From Mariannaea sp. PMI_226 (taxonomy: Eukaryota > Ascomycota > Sordariomycetes > Hypocreales > Nectriaceae), in NCBI GenBank assembly GCA_024336345.1, contig JANFOG010000012.1, positions 1-64,000 of the forward strand: 64,000 nt of DNA, read 5' to 3'. How positions within the stretch are numbered: position 1 is the first letter of the stretch; each line of letters opens with the position of its first letter. The notes beneath the pieces were generated by a model. That model did no database searches. It saw only the letters and a program-made list of their open reading frames with translations, and was not told the origin of the DNA. This document shows positions 1 through 11,559 of the stretch, in pieces. The translations under genes and the position numbers were made by a program.

Positions 1-423
1 CATTTTCGGCAAAACACCGGCTAAGCCGGCCTTCGTTAGGTATTTTATGTGACTTGGAGGCATTTTTGGTGACCGGAAATAAAGAATCAAGAATAGTATA
101 TCCCTACCTAATTTATATGGGGTCATTCCCAAATAGGTTTAAGTGACCGTCTATGTTTAGGTACTCAGTTGTTGCAATTGTAACGCCGCCATTGGGACCT
201 TGTCTAGAGGACACAGCTCATCCATCCATCGACTTCAATGCTAGATGAGTCAACATCGCAAACCTCGAGATATGGCTATCCTGCAGCGATACATGCTCAC
301 TATATTGCCGCAAGGGACGCATGGTATGTGGCACACCCTGAGGGTGCATCAAAACTAATCAAATGTATCGTAAGGCAAACGGGCTACCTTTGCGATATAT
401 AAACAAACTTATGCCTGGTGGTG
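1..423. other. No gene recognised at the left edge
   Basis: I see no convincing coding frame, RNA gene or repeat other than the flank of the solo LTR that begins at 424. The sequence is mixed in composition with frequent stops in all frames. Confidence 0.5.
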
Positions 424-585
424 TGATACGTACTGGGCTCCTGTGTACGTAATCTGATTGCTTGGTTTGCTTGAGAAGCATGATCCTTAGGATCATGCTG
501 CCCTCAAGCCTTGAAAGAATCATCCTTCTTACAACCTACATTTTTGACCCTATGTTAATTGTATCACTCCACTGAGAACGCATCA
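424..585 (-). repeat. Solo LTR, copy A (162 bp, perfect 5-bp target duplication)
   Basis: A 162-bp unit with TG...CA ends, flanked by the direct repeat TGGTG at 419-423 and 586-590. It is the reverse complement of the copies at 9677, 10017, 13279 and 18868, and parallel to the copy at 16334. Shared core words, read on the other strand, are CAATTCACATAGGGTCA and GTAAGAAGGATGATT. A 5-bp duplication, TG/CA ends and the absence of internal sequence are the marks of a solo LTR left by LTR-LTR recombination. The unit carries no coding capacity. Strand is relative to copy B, taken as plus. Confidence 0.88.
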
Positions 586-590
586 TGGTG

Positions 591-2008
591 TTTAGATTAT
601 AAATGGATGTCAAGACTTGGTGCTTCGCCATCGGGTATAAGAGAGTGGACGTAGAAAGAAATAATGGCGTCTAGACTGGTGCAAGCAGGAATATGATCTA
701 GTTGAGGCTAAGCCAGCTCCAGGAATAGGTGATGATCCTGCAGCACAGAAAAGAAGAGATGTGAAGCACGTTTGGAGGAGTATAGAGAAGGAAATGGCAG
801 AGCAGAAGGCACTGTATTCGCTCGATGGACAGGAACACGTCAGGGACTGGAGAGTTGTCAAATAAAGTAAGGGCTGAATCAAGGGCTGAGAAGTATGGTC
901 TGATATAATGTCGGTAACTCCACTTAGGTCCATCTAGCGTTATTCCTACCGTACAAGCTTTTGTAGGCGGGGTTCCGCGAACCTACGCGGTGGTGGCCCC
1001 CTTACAGCTTGGAGGTTGCTGGGCGTCTTATTCTGTTGCTGAGTTTCCCAGCACCTGAATGTCCCCTGCTACTGTACAGAGGCCACTCTGCGTTCTGTCG
1101 TTATCTGTGTTATGTTGCTACTTTAAGTGTGGCGACAACCTTTTCGTCTGCGGACGGTTGACAGTGCTTTTCCCACTAACAACAGCATGAACTATATGTA
1201 TGATCAACATCCAACCAGGAAAGTTCGCAATCTCAATAAACTATCTTGTTTCATTTACCTCTGCTTTCCTCTTCTCATTCTTTTCCGACTCTGTTATTAT
1301 TGTTCGCTCTCTTTTTTCATGATTTGTCTCTCTTTATTTATCGATCAAATGGATACAAACGATCTACTACTGCACTTGCTCACTCAATTCCATTGATAGG
1401 TCGATCATAGAGTATAACTTGTTATTTGTATTGATCCTTCCTATGGATATGCGCTTAGCATTTGTAAAAGGCTATATATATGCCTCTTCGCACCTATTAG
1501 TTAAACATAGAGTCCCGGAAGAGAATATAAAAGGACTGTTAGCCTTACTTCAGGGCTTAACCCTCAAACATCCCAAGCCTACTTCCCCATGTTCAGATGG
1601 CTCCCTCAAGCATCTGGAACTAAAAGTGTGGCCCGGGTTCGCTGTTGTTGATGCACCTTCAAGATAATCCATTTTACCTAGGAATGCCCGGCGATAAACT
1701 GTAGAGTAGGGATAAAGTCGTGGTCGCGCAGTGTGATAGAAGGGTCCAAGCAGAGATATTGAACTGTCAAGTAAGATGATAGGTGCATAACGCGGCCGCG
1801 CGGAGGCAAGAAGGCTAAGAGCCATATGAAATCCATCTTTGAGCGCGAAGAGGCTCGTTACAAGGCGAGCAAGCGTAATCATGGGCTAGAAGTACCATCC
1901 TCCGTGGATTGACATTTGGCGAACATAGGCCCTGGATTGAGAGAACGGGTTGGGACAAGACATATAAGGGCAAAAGCTGGCAAGTGCTTGCTGCTCTGAC
2001 TAAACTTC
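591..2008. other. Intergenic stretch, no supported gene
   Basis: About 1.4 kb between the solo LTR and the 3' end of the CSC1-like gene. Short open frames exist, including a stop-flanked 66-codon frame at 665-865, but none has a recognisable family, intron signals or a good start. Part of it will be the 3' UTR of the minus-strand channel gene. Confidence 0.4.
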
Positions 2009-4758
2009 CTAAATGTGGCTTTCACCCAAGGATCCGGGAGTCTCTGCGCGGACTATCTCTCCAGGGCGGCCATAAATTTCACCGCCGCCATGGTCTTCGG
2101 CGAATTCTGCTCTGTTCTTGTAAAATTCGAAATCCATTTGGTTCTCTGAAACGATCTCGAAACCGGGCACGGATTGGTTTGCGACCTCCCCAGGTTGTCC
2201 TCCTTGCATGTTGTTGAGCGCGAACATGTCCGAGTAACCGCTGACGGTCATAATATCGCCTGACTGGACATTACGTCCATCAGAGAGTCGTCCCTTATAG
2301 ATAGTAGGCAGAAGATTTTGAGCTTTAGCGTGCACCATAGGTGTAATAAGAGGCTTGTACAAGGCAGGATGTCCGAATCGGGTACTCAATCTGTCGCTTT
2401 GCATACGATCTCCATTTTGGGCCGCCTCGACTTGTCCAGCCGCTTTGTGGGTACTGTGGTAGCGCATCTTTGTATCAAAGGCTCTAGCACAGTAAAATTT
2501 GAATGCCAACATGAGCAGGGGCAGAGGGCAAACGGAGTAGAACATAATGTGCTTGTTGTCTCCCTTGACCCAGCAGGTGAGCATAATGGTCAAATTGGCC
2601 AAAATAGTGCCAAAGATGAAGCGGTTGAAAACAACCCGCCAAAACATTCCGCCTGATTCAGTCTTTGTAATGAAGCGGTATAAAATCAAATACTTCTTCA
2701 GCCAGGAGTCAATGGTGAAGTATATAGCTGTAGCAATAAGCACCAGAGGCTGGATACCCGCAAAACATAGAGTCACAGTGGCGTAGTAGAGGAAGTAGTT
2801 GTAATATTCGGCGTATCGGAAAGGCGGCGGTGCAGTGAGCTCGATTAGCTCTCGGGGAGTCGGACTGGAAAACTTTTTGAGAAAGAACGCATAGGTTAAG
2901 GGCCAAAGCTGGGCAAGGTCAATAGCCGCACCCAATTGGCGCTGCAATAGGTAAGTCACCCAGAAAGTACTGTTGCCACATAATGAGGTAAACAAAAAAT
3001 TGGGAAAGTTTTCTTGCACAATGGCGTCCCAAGCACCACCTCCGTTTTCAACCTTCTTAACAACTGAGACAATGTAAACCCAGGCAGGACTGTAGACTGA
3101 GAAAACTATCAGATTGTTGAAGATAAAAAAGGCATAGAGCTTAGCCAGCACATGCCTCTCACGTCCGGTCTTCGTCTGATTACCCGACTTAGCGGAAAGC
3201 CGACGAAAGATTATAGGCAAGACAAGATAAACCAGAGACATGACAGCGGGAGAGAGAACACCTTGTATCACACCCCAAAGGGTAGGGTTGGCAGCCAAAG
3301 AGTCCTTAAAGTCATCCCAAAGATAGCCAATATTGGATAAGTTGACTAGGAAAATACCAATCATAGCGTTGGGAGCAACCCAAAGGATTGTGAGAATCGC
3401 GATCCACATTGTGTTAAACCACCGCCTGCGACTTCGAGTAGCGCTGGAAAGAGGCATGTTGTCCCAAATGATGTCGTTAGGTCGAGGAGCCAGCTTGATT
3501 GTAGTACCAACTAGCTTCTTCTTGCGGGAAGCATAAGCAATTCGATGAGCCTCAGCGATCTCTGCGTAACTGGCGAAGCCATAGGGCATGGAGCCTCGCT
3601 TGTCAACTGACTGGCGAACCTCTTCAATTTCGACCTCAAGATTACGGATACGTTGGGTATGATACTCAATGGCGTCGATCTTTTGGCCCTTCGGATATGT
3701 ACTGTAGGAGCGATCTTTGCGGGATGGTTTGCACTCAGGTCGGGCAGGTGGAAGCTGATCCGGGTTCTTAAGATACTTCGCGAGAACAGACTCAAGCTGA
3801 CGAACGGATTTATCATGCTCGCTAATAAGCGAGGGTAAATCCTTGACATTGCGCGCGACGGTGGTATGGGCGAAGGAAGCGTTAGGAGCGACTTGGTTAA
3901 TAACACGGGCAATTCCTTCGTCAGATCGACCTTTTTTTGGCATATCAAAGAGCTGAAAACTGGGTGTTAGCTAAGGCAAGCAAGTCGCAGACGAAATTTA
4001 ACGCACTATAAGAGTTCGGGAGTGAAGACTTGATTGGTACTCCTCGGTCTGGAAATACCTCCTTTTAAGATCAAGAATCTTTCTATAGTTCCACCAGAGA
4101 TATCCAGCAATAATAATATTAAATACCCAGGCGATAACTACCTGCGACCAGACAGACGTCTCCTTAATGTTGAGAGGAGTGAGCTTAGATACCCATTTGG
4201 TTCCAGACTCATTGGTTGTAGAAAATGAGGAAATGTTGACTGGAAGGAGGATGCTAATGCCAGCAACACATAAGGTTAAGAACATATTGCGACACATTCG
4301 AACGAAGCGCAAGAACACCATAGCATCCATACCAATGGTCTGGATCAGAGTTTCCTCCTTAGTAGACCAGATGGTAGCAATCCATGCCCAGGGGGCTCTT
4401 CCAAGAGGGGGCGGTGCATGCTTCTCATTAGCATATTTAAGCTTCGGGGCATAAACTGCTTGATTATAAGGTCGAAGGAGAGAGAAGATAACGGCAGTGA
4501 AGGCGGTGAATGAGAGGGATATGGCCAAAGCAGAGTACATGGAGGCAGCTGCCAGCTTCGCAACTATTAGTAAATATTCTAACAAGAGTTACATCCTATT
4601 GAGAATTGATTGGCAAGTCATACCGTTCCAGACCAAGGATTCTGGAGGAGATCAAGTAGTTTGGAGACGGTATCTTTATTTTGATTTTGATTGCCGGTGG
4701 TTGTGTCATCGCGAGCAAGCAGAGCGTGAAGCCCGGATACCAAAGCATTTAGAGACAT
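2009..4758 (-). CDS. CSC1/OSCA/TMEM63-family calcium-permeable stress-gated cation channel (DUF221, PHM7/RSN1-like)
   Basis: Predicted 875-residue multi-pass membrane protein of the fungal RSN1/PHM7 group. The family forms mechano- or osmosensitive cation channels in plasma membrane or ER. Three exons: 4758-4624, 4555-4007 and 3952-2009, with introns of 68 and 54 nt (GTATGA...AAG and GTGCGT...TTTCAG), all joins phase 0. Exons 1-2 give the N-terminal transmembrane part, with the family-typical stretches SLLRPYN, VYAPKLKYANEKHAPPPLG and VFLRFVRMCRN. Exon 3 starts in the cytosolic loop, runs through the seven-helix RSN1_7TM block and ends in a hydrophilic tail. Length fits the family (about 880). 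The start at 4758 gives the expected MSLNALVSGL opening. Upstream is a purine-rich stretch. The gene looks intact. The exon 1/2 join is by eye; a few residues at that seam could differ. Confidence 0.9.
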
Positions 4759-5539
4759 GATGGGCGACCTGCTCCACCGAAGGCGATGGCGAGCAGAGTG
4801 TCGGCTCAAAACGTGTAAGGACTATACGTTGTCAAACGAGAGAGGGGGGAGTGAACAGAAAGACTGGAAAGGAAAAAAAGGAAAAGAAAAAAAAGGAGAA
4901 AACGACGAGACTAAAGAGCGAGAGAAACAGGGTCGAATAAATGGCGTCTAATCTGTAAGCGGTCTTTAGGCGTCTAATCTGTACATAGTAAGCAGTCTTT
5001 AGAGCGAAGAAGCCCGAGTAGGGGTAGGAAAGATATGTAGGGCTGGCTAGGGAATTGGACGGCACCGCCAACGCCATAGTATGACATGGGGGAACCGGGG
5101 GGGAGATTGGTGGGAAGAGACAAGGTGGATGCGTTGTCCCTACTCGGTACCGATGATGGCGGGTCGGGTGGGAGGGAGGAATCGGATACTCTAACTACAT
5201 ACAGTCTCAGATTGCAATTAACGTATGTAGGTAGGCATAGTAAGTTAGTGCAGAATACCTACCTACTTAGGCGTCTACCTTACCCCTCGATACAGTGCAA
5301 TAGATGCCAGGGATTATGCCTAAATTGATACGTACCCGCACTCGCACCCGCTCAGGTGCCCGGCGGTCGATGCCACCCCACTACTCCATCATGACAGGTA
5401 TGATTTGGGACAAAACCCCAGAAGTCTCACCCGTATGGCAAACTACCTTGCTTTGGGTCGAGCTGAAAAAGGGTTACTCCTCGTGGGTTGCGCAGTGCAT
5501 TTTGCCATGCTCTATACTAAAGTACTATTAAGATGTAGA
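4759..5539. other. Upstream region of the channel gene, no gene seen
   Basis: Divergent intergenic DNA between the channel start and the LINE relic. It contains a strongly purine-rich tract on the plus strand at about 4837-4930 (pyrimidine-rich on the channel's coding strand), common in fungal promoters. The rest has no supported gene. Confidence 0.4.
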
Positions 5540-7048
5540 CGGGTATCCACACGTTGAGCGATACCAACCTTCTTCGCATGTTGACATGTCGCATACGAGC
5601 GTTGAGAAGATCTCATCTGTCACCGCTCTACCAGGTAGCAACAACCCTCAGCGGGGTGCCAATGGAGCAATTGGAAACCATTAAGCCATTCACATTGGCG
5701 CCACGGGAAAGACGAGTGGAAGCCATTACTAATGATTCAACTATAAGAGAGGCAATACGCGTCGTGATGAGCAGCTTAGCGCGGAATGATTTTGTAGGGG
5801 TGGGCGAAGCAGTCAGGTATCCGTTGTCGATGGCAAGGGGCTCAAGAGTCGAGACTTTCTTGTTTACTGTTGGCATCAAAACGGAACAGAATCCATACAG
5901 CGAAGAGCTCGCAGCGATGGAATACGCTTTGAGGCGAGCCTTCCCATACTTCAAATTATCGCAGCATCTTACTGTTCACAAGCAACAAGGCTGCTGTGCT
6001 CTCACTCACACAGCCCCATCAGCAATCTGGACAAGAGTATATACACATATTCACGACTCAATTGAAGAGCTGGGCGCAGACGGAAACATCGTGAGGATTT
6101 TATGGCTACCTTCAAGTGTCGAGAACAAGCTTTCTCGAGCATGCCAAAGAGGAGGTTCGGAAGGCTACACAGCAAGGAGCCACCTCTACAATTCAGTTCT
6201 GTAGCATGAAATGAACGACAAAAAGAATTGGCACGAGCGAAGATTGACATTTATACGGGACTAACTGATAAAGTTGGCAAACATTCCAAACGAATAGACC
6301 TTACAATGCCAGGCAAACGATAAAAAGACTCTACGATCAACTATCATGGAAGCTAAGGTGCTGGCCCAGCTCAGAATGGGGATGGCGAGCCTGAACGCAT
6401 ATCTCTTCCACATCAAAGCAGTACCATTGTATTTACGCGATTATGGCTGATCAAGAAAGACAGTCAAACACTTTCTTTTCCGTTGTCAGAAGTGGACAGC
6501 ATACCGCACAGGGATACTTCAGTGCACCAATACTCGGCGAGGTAACATCTCCTTCTATCTTGGAAGGACGTCGCCTTTCGATGGCCAACAATGAATGCCA
6601 AACTTGAAAGCTGTTCGAGCGACGATCCGGGTCGCATTGGCCACAAGCCATCTTGATGCAAGTTAGCGAGATGAACTCGAGAAGAACACACCCTACTAAC
6701 CTTCTATTTCCAACTTAACTTACCCCTCACCCCGTGCTGCAACGGCGAACACCGCTCCAGCCGCTGTGGATAGGACACTGAACAGTTGAAGAATAGCCTT
6801 CAAGCTTGTTCACTAACAATAGTACTAACTCACGGGAATACGGATAAAAAGACAGAATGAGTAAGGAACGCATATTGTATAGGCTTAAGAGAAGACAATC
6901 TATTTTGGGCAAGGTATGATACAGTATGTATGGCCTCAAAGAGACCATAACACAATTTGAGAAGTGTGCAGGTAATTTAGTAATTAGTGCCCTTTCGGTT
7001 CTAGCGCTGCCAGACGTAATAAATTGTATTGTATTGTATTATATTGTA
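5540..7048 (+). mobile_element. 3' fragment of a Tad-type LINE (non-LTR retrotransposon), decayed
   Basis: The frame at 5554-6204 and its broken continuation to about 6655 read as the C-terminal part of a fungal non-LTR pol protein. They cover the linker after reverse transcriptase (HLSPLYQ, IKPFTLAPRERRVEAI), an RNase H-like part (ETFLFTVGIKTEQNPYSEEL, AAMEYALRRAF, NIVRILWLPSSVENKLSR) and the final zinc-finger-like block (HFLFRCQKWTAYRTGILQ, GNISFYLG, LKAVRATIR). The second half needs several frame changes and contains in-frame stops, so it is inactive. The reverse transcriptase and endonuclease are missing: this is a 5'-truncated copy. A short TTGTA/TTGTATTGTA tandem run at 7023-7048 may be the element's 3' end. 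Family recognition is from memory of fungal LINE proteins; the 5' boundary is uncertain. Confidence 0.75.
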
Positions 7049-8035
7049 CAGATTACTAAAGTAGCATAAGACTTCGTGCACTGTCCGCAATGATCAATTG
7101 TCACCGGTACGGAGCATTTGAGAAAAAGAAAGGAAGAAACCCAAACCCCAACCCAGTGAAGCCGGAGCCAAGAAGAAAAAAATGGATGACATTCGGCAGG
7201 AGTATCCGGAGCTCCACGCATCGAACTGGACAACGATTGGACCTTAGTAAGCGGCCGCCAGTGTATCACCACTCCTGATGGCCGAGTCCATAGATGCCAT
7301 CATCCAAAAAAAAAAAAAAAAAGGTGAGGTGGTTTGGATGGCTGCCACCCTGGAAGTTGGCTGTGCTATTTGGGACGGCTCAGAGACCTGCACGTATAGG
7401 TCCCATGGAGACTAAAGGATCTTAGAGGGACAGGGGGGCCATCAGGCACAGGCAAAAGCCTATTATTAAACAAGCTGCACGCTATGAAATAGGGACCAAC
7501 AAAATGCAGCCTGAATAGACCAATGTATTGATGATGAGAAAAACAGACTAATATCTAGGCTGAGGCAGAAGGTGTTTATATTCCCTTCATCACAAAGTTT
7601 GCTCGAATTGTCCAATATAGCAAATTAGCCAATTGGTCATACTATTCCCCTCTCTCGTCTAACACCTATGGGTAGCCACCCTGGACAGCTAGGCTAGCTC
7701 ACGCGACATAATTAAGTCAATGGCCATCGGCGTTTTGAGGTATAAACCACTTTGACTGTGGGTCTGGATAATGGCTGATTTAGTACGGAGTCTAATGCGA
7801 TATTATGCCCGCTTATTACGTTTACTACACGATGGTGTCGTATTTCGGGGACGTCACTAATACCCCATAAAAAAGGTCCCTCATTCATCTAGCCCATTGG
7901 GTGCAATATAATCCGAACGTTCACGCTTGTCGGTGTCGATTGCCCATTTCCCATTATCTTTGAAGACTTGCTGCCGACAAGTTTGGTCCACTGCCTCCAA
8001 AGTTTGGCTGCCGTAGACCAAATTTTCTCGCCAAG
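7049..8035. other. Intergenic DNA with an A17 tract
   Basis: No gene supported. An uninterrupted run of about 17 A lies at 7306-7322, possibly the tail of another retroposed fragment, but no element body was recognised before it. The last few hundred bases are the probable promoter of the metallopeptidase gene. Confidence 0.4.
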
Positions 8036-9586
8036 ATGTCCGCATTATATCATCTTCCGCTGATGGAAATTGCCATTATCCTTTTGCTCTCAATAAGCCA
8101 GGCACACTCTTGGATGCTTCATCCATCTTGCACAAATGATCGTTAGTGGCTGCCCGATAACACCCTTCCCACTTGAAGAACTGTTGACTGACTAATTAAT
8201 GATGTTTAACTTAGCGTTAATGAGAGATGTCATAACAAAAGCTATCAACAGTGCGATAGAAATGGCCGGCGATGCCGCCACAGAACTCAACAAACCCGAT
8301 GCATCTTTGGATCCCAATGTTAAAGACCTAGGCACATATCTCTTCGGCAATACTGTTAACACCCGGCTAGCTGGGGTATTTCTGGGAAGAGTTGCCAATG
8401 GTTTTGGGCAAGAAGACGAATATGTGAATGACCATTTGTGGGCAAATATGGTGCGTATACAACAATAGCCGTAAACAGAAGATTTAATAAGCTAATCTCT
8501 AAAATAATCTAGTTAATTTTCTGCAATACGGACCATTGGGAGCCTGCATACAGAACGATAAACATGGTTGGAGCGCCCCCGGTACAGGAACGAAAACCTG
8601 GGGAGGTGAGCAGTGGAAGTAAGACATAAGTTATTACAAAACCATAGATCATTACTAACAAATAGCAAATAGAACACATTATCGATATGGACGAAGCTGG
8701 GGTGAAACAATGCGGCGGCACTCTTGCGACTTACGCTGCATTTGTAGTCAACACAGGGGTACGCTACAGTGGATTTGATCTTCCAGCTGAATCCCTCGTT
8801 GTCGACGCGCGCTAACTCCGTTCAGAGGCAGGTTGGCAAACAATCTTACATGCAATTATGCCCTTGGTACCTGCGGAAGATAAACGCCTCGCCGTATCAA
8901 GGTTCATGGGCAGTCAAGCGTTGGGATATGTTTGTGACCGCATCGAGAGGCGTTGTGCAAACACTACTTGGGTCGAGGACAGCGATGGACGCTGCCGCAA
9001 GGCTTGACCACACGCTGGTTCATGAAGTGGGTATCAGAATGCAGAATTCCGACTAGGTTGATTGTAGCTAATATTCAGGACCTAGTTCACACACGCTGAC
9101 ATTGTAGTACCCAAATGCATAAAGGACGAGGCAAATTGTGCTAGCGACACAATGCCAATTTCAGTTTCAGTAACTGGAGGCTCGCGAGACATACCAAGTG
9201 GTTGGATCCCTAAGTTGTCAGAGTTTAAGTCTTATTTCTGGCCCAATTGCGTAGCAAAAGCTAATAACCCGGGTTGGGATAATGGTGTTTATAACGCAGG
9301 TATGCAAAGCATTGTTTCTTGGACCCTAGTGGCTTTGATGGCTTTTCACTAATAATAATTCTTCCAATAGATAATTTGGCTTATGCAGCACTTGGTAAGT
9401 AATCTACAGGCTAGGGCTGGGCTAATTCGCACTGCCCCAGTGGCGTAGACTCTGTATTGCTGACACAATGTTCTAGGCGTGCGGCAGATTAAGAATGGTA
9501 ACCGCGTTGAGAAGTCAGGCACGTTAACGGCAATTGCATCTCTCAAGGCACGCGCCCTAAAGTTTTTGGGGCTTGGCGCGAATTGA
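8036..9586 (+). CDS. Secreted zinc metallopeptidase, M35/Aspzincin-like (lysine-specific metallo-endopeptidase-like)
   Basis: Assembled from eight exons: 8036-8141, 8215-8450, 8513-8605, 8666-8758, 8826-9026, 9086-9299, 9371-9394, 9477-9586. All introns are GT-AG and 60-82 nt, and the phases agree throughout, giving 358 residues. The N-terminus is a signal peptide (EIAIILLLSISQAHS) followed by WMLHPSCTND. A zinc-binding HEFTH motif at residues 242-246 is created only after splicing: HE ends exon 5 and FTH opens exon 6. Downstream, YFWPNCVAKANNPGW and NADNLAYAALG resemble the conserved C-terminal part of fungal M35-like secreted proteins. The third zinc ligand is not obvious (no clear GTxxD), so activity is unproven. 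An alternative start is the Met at codon 10. A solo LTR sits 90 bp past the stop. The gene appears intact and would be missed by open-frame scanning. Confidence 0.8.
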
Positions 9587-9676
9587 TTGTCTGCGCGATC
9601 ATATTGATTGCAGAGATGGTGCAAAAGTAGCCTTGCTATTACCACAGGCTTGTCACTTGACTTTTCTATTTGCGCC

Positions 9677-9838
9677 TGATGCGTTCTCAGTGGAGTGATC
9701 CAATTCACATAGGGTCAAAAATATAGGTTGCAAGAAGGATGATTCTTTCAAGGCTTGAGGGCAGCATGATCCTAAGGATCATGCTTCTCAAGCAAACCAA
9801 GCAATCAGATTACGTACACAGGAGCCCAGTACGTATCA
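9677..9838 (+). repeat. Solo LTR, copy B (162 bp, perfect 5-bp target duplication)
   Basis: Starts TGATGCGTT and ends ACGTATCA; flanked by GCGCC at 9672-9676 and 9839-9843. It contains the palindrome-like word GCATGATCCTAAGGATCATGC. Used here as the reference orientation for the family. It lies 90 bp downstream of the metallopeptidase stop codon. Confidence 0.9.
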
Positions 9839-10016
9839 GCGCCGCTCCACTTCCTGAGCCTGACCTTTTCGCTAGCCATAGGATTGGGGTGGAGTTTCTT
9901 AATAGGTACTATCAAACAGTAGTCTGTTACAATTAAATTATCTATAGGTGCTGCGTTTTTAGATTTCAATTACTACAGTCTTAAGAGATCCTACTAGTTG
10001 AGATTGAATAATATGC

Positions 10017-10179
10017 TGATGTGTTCTTAGTAGAGTGATCCAATTCACATAGGGTTAAAAATGTAGGTCGTAGGAAGGATGATTATTCCAAGGCTCAAGG
10101 CCAGCCTGATCCTGATAATGATGCCTCTCAAGCAACTATAACAATTATAATTACATAGTCCAGAGGTCAGTATGTATCA
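10017..10179 (+). repeat. Solo LTR, copy C (diverged, no clear target duplication)
   Basis: About 163 bp, aligned along its length with copy B (AGAGTGATCCAATTCACATA, AGGAAGGATGATTATTCCAA) but the most diverged copy: its central palindrome is broken. The flanks are TATGC on the left and CCCCT on the right. TATGC recurs 3 bp further to the right, so the duplication may have been disturbed. Confidence 0.75.
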
Positions 10180-10894
10180 CCCCTATGCCCTAGCATGGTA
10201 GGCCACTTAGACTATTGGCAAGCTGTAGCTAGCCAAGCCTATATTGTGCGCTAGGACCTGTTCATTGAGGGCCGGACCAGGCCCGAGAGCAGCTTAGGAG
10301 TCGCCTCCATAGCTTACGGGCATACTGGGTATGCTGTCATGCAGCTTCTCCAGAGATGTTTCCACTACGATCTTCTCTATGGTGGAGCTCCCAATTAGTC
10401 ACTAAGAAGATAGGGTACAAGGTTTGGGGGGGGGGGGGGGGGGGGGAGCCGGGTCGTTGGCTTGGAATGTTATTACTATGTACTTACTTCATACACATAT
10501 ATATTAAATATAGTTATCCGTTTGCTTCCAGCTCGGGCTGGTTGCCCACCCCTCATATACCCTCTAAGGACCTTTTATTAGGGCGCACGCCAGGACGGGC
10601 TCGCGGGCTACTTTTTATTTTCCGCAAAATTTATTTATATAAGAAAACAAAAAAATCGACTCATGGCCATACAAACATCAAACCATATCGCACGCATCTT
10701 TTCAACCTAGATATATGTGGATATAGCTATATGAGACGATTTCAATAGTACTTATAGGTACGTACGACTTTCCACAGATGAGTGTGGGGCGCGCTAGAAT
10801 GGTTTGAAAAATGTGTGTAGAATAGGCGGGTCCGCTAGACTGGAAGAGAACAGGTCCTCTATGCCTAAGATAGCAACGTCGCGGGACCCCAACC
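10180..10894. other. Gene-free DNA with a 21-G homopolymer
   Basis: No supported gene. A run of 21 G occupies 10426-10446. The open frame that spans it has low-complexity translation and no family resemblance, so I do not call it. Confidence 0.4.
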
Positions 10895-11530
10895 CACTAA
10901 CCAAGGAAAAATGTACCTACCAACATCGCCAACAGGGACATAGCTAGCCACAGCACATAGCTAACAACAGCGATGCAATGCACCTATTATTACTAACGGC
11001 ACATAGCTGGCAATAACTTATAGCTAGATATAGGCGCCGCTGGTGGCAAATGGCTAGCGACAACATTTAGCTAGCAACAGGCACACAAGGCACCTAGCAT
11101 TACCAACAAACGCAACTATCACAGCCAAGCAACGCACGTAGTATCCCTAACGGGATATAGCTAGCAACAACATACAACTGGCTATAGGCACGTAACGCAC
11201 CTAGTATCGCCAACAAACGCAGCTGGCACCGCCGACAGCATATAGCTAGCGAAAACATATACCTAGCAATAGGCACTCAAGGCACCTAGCATTGCTAATA
11301 ACAAATGCACCTACTATTGCCAACACCATATAGCTAGTAACATATAGCTAGCAATAGCGACGGAACGCACCAAACATCCCCAACGACTGCCACGAGCACC
11401 GCCGACGGCATATAGCAAACGACAACATATAGCCAGCCATAGGGACAAAATGCACCTAGCATCACTAACAAACGCAACTACCAACAACCAATGGAACGCA
11501 GCAAACAGCGCTAATAACCACAGCTTGCCT
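10895..11530 (+). repeat. Degenerate long-period tandem repeat (minisatellite-like)
   Basis: Five to seven imperfect units of roughly 83-98 bp. Each contains a GCACCTAGCAT(T)-type block, an (A)ACAAACGCAACTA-type block and one or two CATATAGCTAGCAACA-type blocks. Unit starts can be marked near 11090 (GGCACACAAGG), 11188 (GGCACGTAACG), 11272 (GGCACTCAAGG), 11355 (GCGACGGAACG) and 11440 (GGGACAAAATG). TAGCTAGC occurs repeatedly. No coding frame. Confidence 0.7.
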
Positions 11531-11559
11531 TATGCATAGCATAGAGCTAGCGATAGCAC

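Noticed and set aside
665..865. A 66-codon plus-strand frame with protein-like content (AAQKRRDVKHVWRSIEKEMA) near the left edge.
   Set aside because: It has no ATG, no clear splice acceptor and no family I recognise; too short to support as a gene.
7090..7278. A 62-codon Lys/Arg/Pro-rich plus-strand frame after the LINE.
   Set aside because: Low-complexity composition, no family match and no gene signals.
10017..10179. Solo LTRs B and C as the two LTRs of one element.
   Set aside because: They are direct repeats only about 180 bp apart, differ strongly in divergence, and B has its own complete target duplication.
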